Origin: Iris pallida
Taxonomy: Eukaryota; Streptophyta; Magnoliopsida; Asparagales; Iridaceae
Reading direction: 5' to 3'
DNA length: 64,000 nucleotides
NCBI GenBank assembly: GCA_029216955.1
Contig: JANAVB010009598.1
Location: 25,639,641-25,703,640 of the forward strand
The translations under genes were made by a program, and so were the position numbers. Below are positions 62,970-64,000 of this stretch, in pieces. The notes under the pieces are model-generated. The model did not search any database. It was given only the letters and a program-made list of their open reading frames with translations, and was not told the DNA's origin. Numbering within the stretch: position 1 is the first letter of the stretch; every line of letters starts with the position of its first letter.

Positions 62970-64000
62970 ACTGAAAAGATAAGCAATAATAAATCACGGG
63001 TTGTAAGGCAGTCTATCATCCTATATAAAAACTGGTAATTATAAAAAACACAACTAGGAATTAACTATATAGGTTACTATTTTAAAGATGATCAAAATCA
63101 AAGTTAAAGCACGACTGTCATTGCATTGAATCCAATCACGATATATATAAAGGAATTTAGTCTCGATACGATCTAAGTTGATCAATCTCTGGATAAATCA
63201 AGATTTAGGCAAGATGGAGAACAAGGTCATCGAAGTCTGAGCACGAGCAGCTAAGGATGAGATCCAGGTCACAATTAAATTTAATTCATTGAGTACACCC
63301 AAGATATTAATATGATAAGGAAAGGTGACCAAAGTCGATTGTCGTGATCAAGGGAGTTAGGATCAATGATATTGAAAACTTTTGAAGGCTAATTCAAAGA
63401 TATGGAATAAGTCAATTTTCTCTTTTGATAGGGAAAACAAAAGACAAGGTTTCATAGGAAAGTCAAGTTAATCATCTCTCTGTATCCCTAATTATTATTT
63501 GCCAATCATATCATTATCTCATAAGTCCATATGAAAATCAACCTTTATATGGCTACCACCAAGAATTTATACCCTTTCGTTATGAGATTGGACCTTGTCA
63601 TGATCATCATAGGCTCAATTCCTAAATTCCAAAATATTACTCATGAAGCATACCCTTTTATTTATTAGCACTTAATACTACCAGTTAATCATCTTTTTAA
63701 ATCACATTCTTTCATCTTGTCTTAAATTAGATCCGAAACCTCTAAATCAAATTTTATGAAATCCTTGAACTTGTTCAAATTACTCTCCTCGTTTATTCAA
63801 TCTAAAACCCCTAGGCCTTACAAACTTATTCTCCTTATAAAATCAACCTTCATATCTCCTTCACGTACACCCTCAATATTATTCTCCTTAATTTAAAATT
63901 TTCTCAAAACTCTATATTTTCTATATCTAAAAAATCTTTGTGTTCTTTCTGTTATTAACCATTTTCTTGTAATATCTTGTTCAATTTCGTATTACCATCG
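62970..64000. other. element H leader, non-coding
   Basis: AT-rich, no open frame of note, and no LTR or primer-site match before the window ends. Presumed 5' leader of H. Confidence 0.4.

Overview
This is plant (angiosperm) nuclear DNA from a transposon-dense, probably heterochromatic region. The signs are chromovirus-type Ty3/gypsy polyproteins, FAR1/MULE transposase, a plant F-box/LRR fragment, ULP1 and plant-mobile-domain transposon proteins, tRNA-derived SINE signatures, MITEs and long AT microsatellites. I find no intact host gene. Almost every reading frame is broken, and most of the premature stops look like C-to-T (or complementary G-to-A) changes, as expected of methylated, silenced elements. 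The species cannot be named from the window.

Layout. (1) 1-1343 is the gag and leader of a minus-strand gypsy element (F). After an unassigned insertion with a TATA box (1329-2523), a TGTCACGACCC-type LTR starts at 2524. (2) At 3829 that LTR is interrupted by a minus-strand chromovirus (A). The 5-bp duplication TCGTG flanks A at 3829-3833 and 53964-53968. A has a 3.96-kb 3' LTR (3834-7789), gag-pol (7870-12621) and a 5' LTR that starts at 12865 but is split by two later insertions. (3) Insertion B (14387-25181, duplication AGGAT) is a LARD-like non-autonomous element: two ~3.4-3.5-kb LTRs around 3.9 kb with no recognisable coding sequence. (4) Insertion C (~25187-51790) is a ~26.6-kb composite block. 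(5) A's 5' LTR resumes at ~51790 and ends at 53963. (6) 53969-56770 is flanking repeat DNA with a TATA/CT-tract promoter-like site and a GC-rich 100-bp tandem array. (7) 56771-64000 is another gypsy element (H; LTR and gag remnant) whose LTR is split by a solo A-type LTR (E, 57893-61919).

Block C is the most unusual part. It contains a putative-plant-transposon-protein gene (26476-28126), a small broken ORF, two SINE-like tRNA relics, an F-box/LRR pseudogene, a gypsy RT fragment, a ~3.7-kb MULE with TIRs and a FAR1-type transposase (36041-39763), duplicated TATA-plus-hairpin units (40.4-43.5 kb), a plant-mobile-domain/coiled-coil/ULP1-like gene (44003-48260) and a second ULP1-like gene (48634-50303). 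At least nine clusters of a short palindromic motif (CGGAGAATG facing CATTCTCCG) are scattered through C, between genes and inside introns of the PMD/ULP1 gene. Their restriction to this block suggests that C is, or derives from, one large mobile element or amplified chromosomal segment that I cannot match to a known family.

All protein calls come from reading translations and matching remembered family motifs. No search was run.
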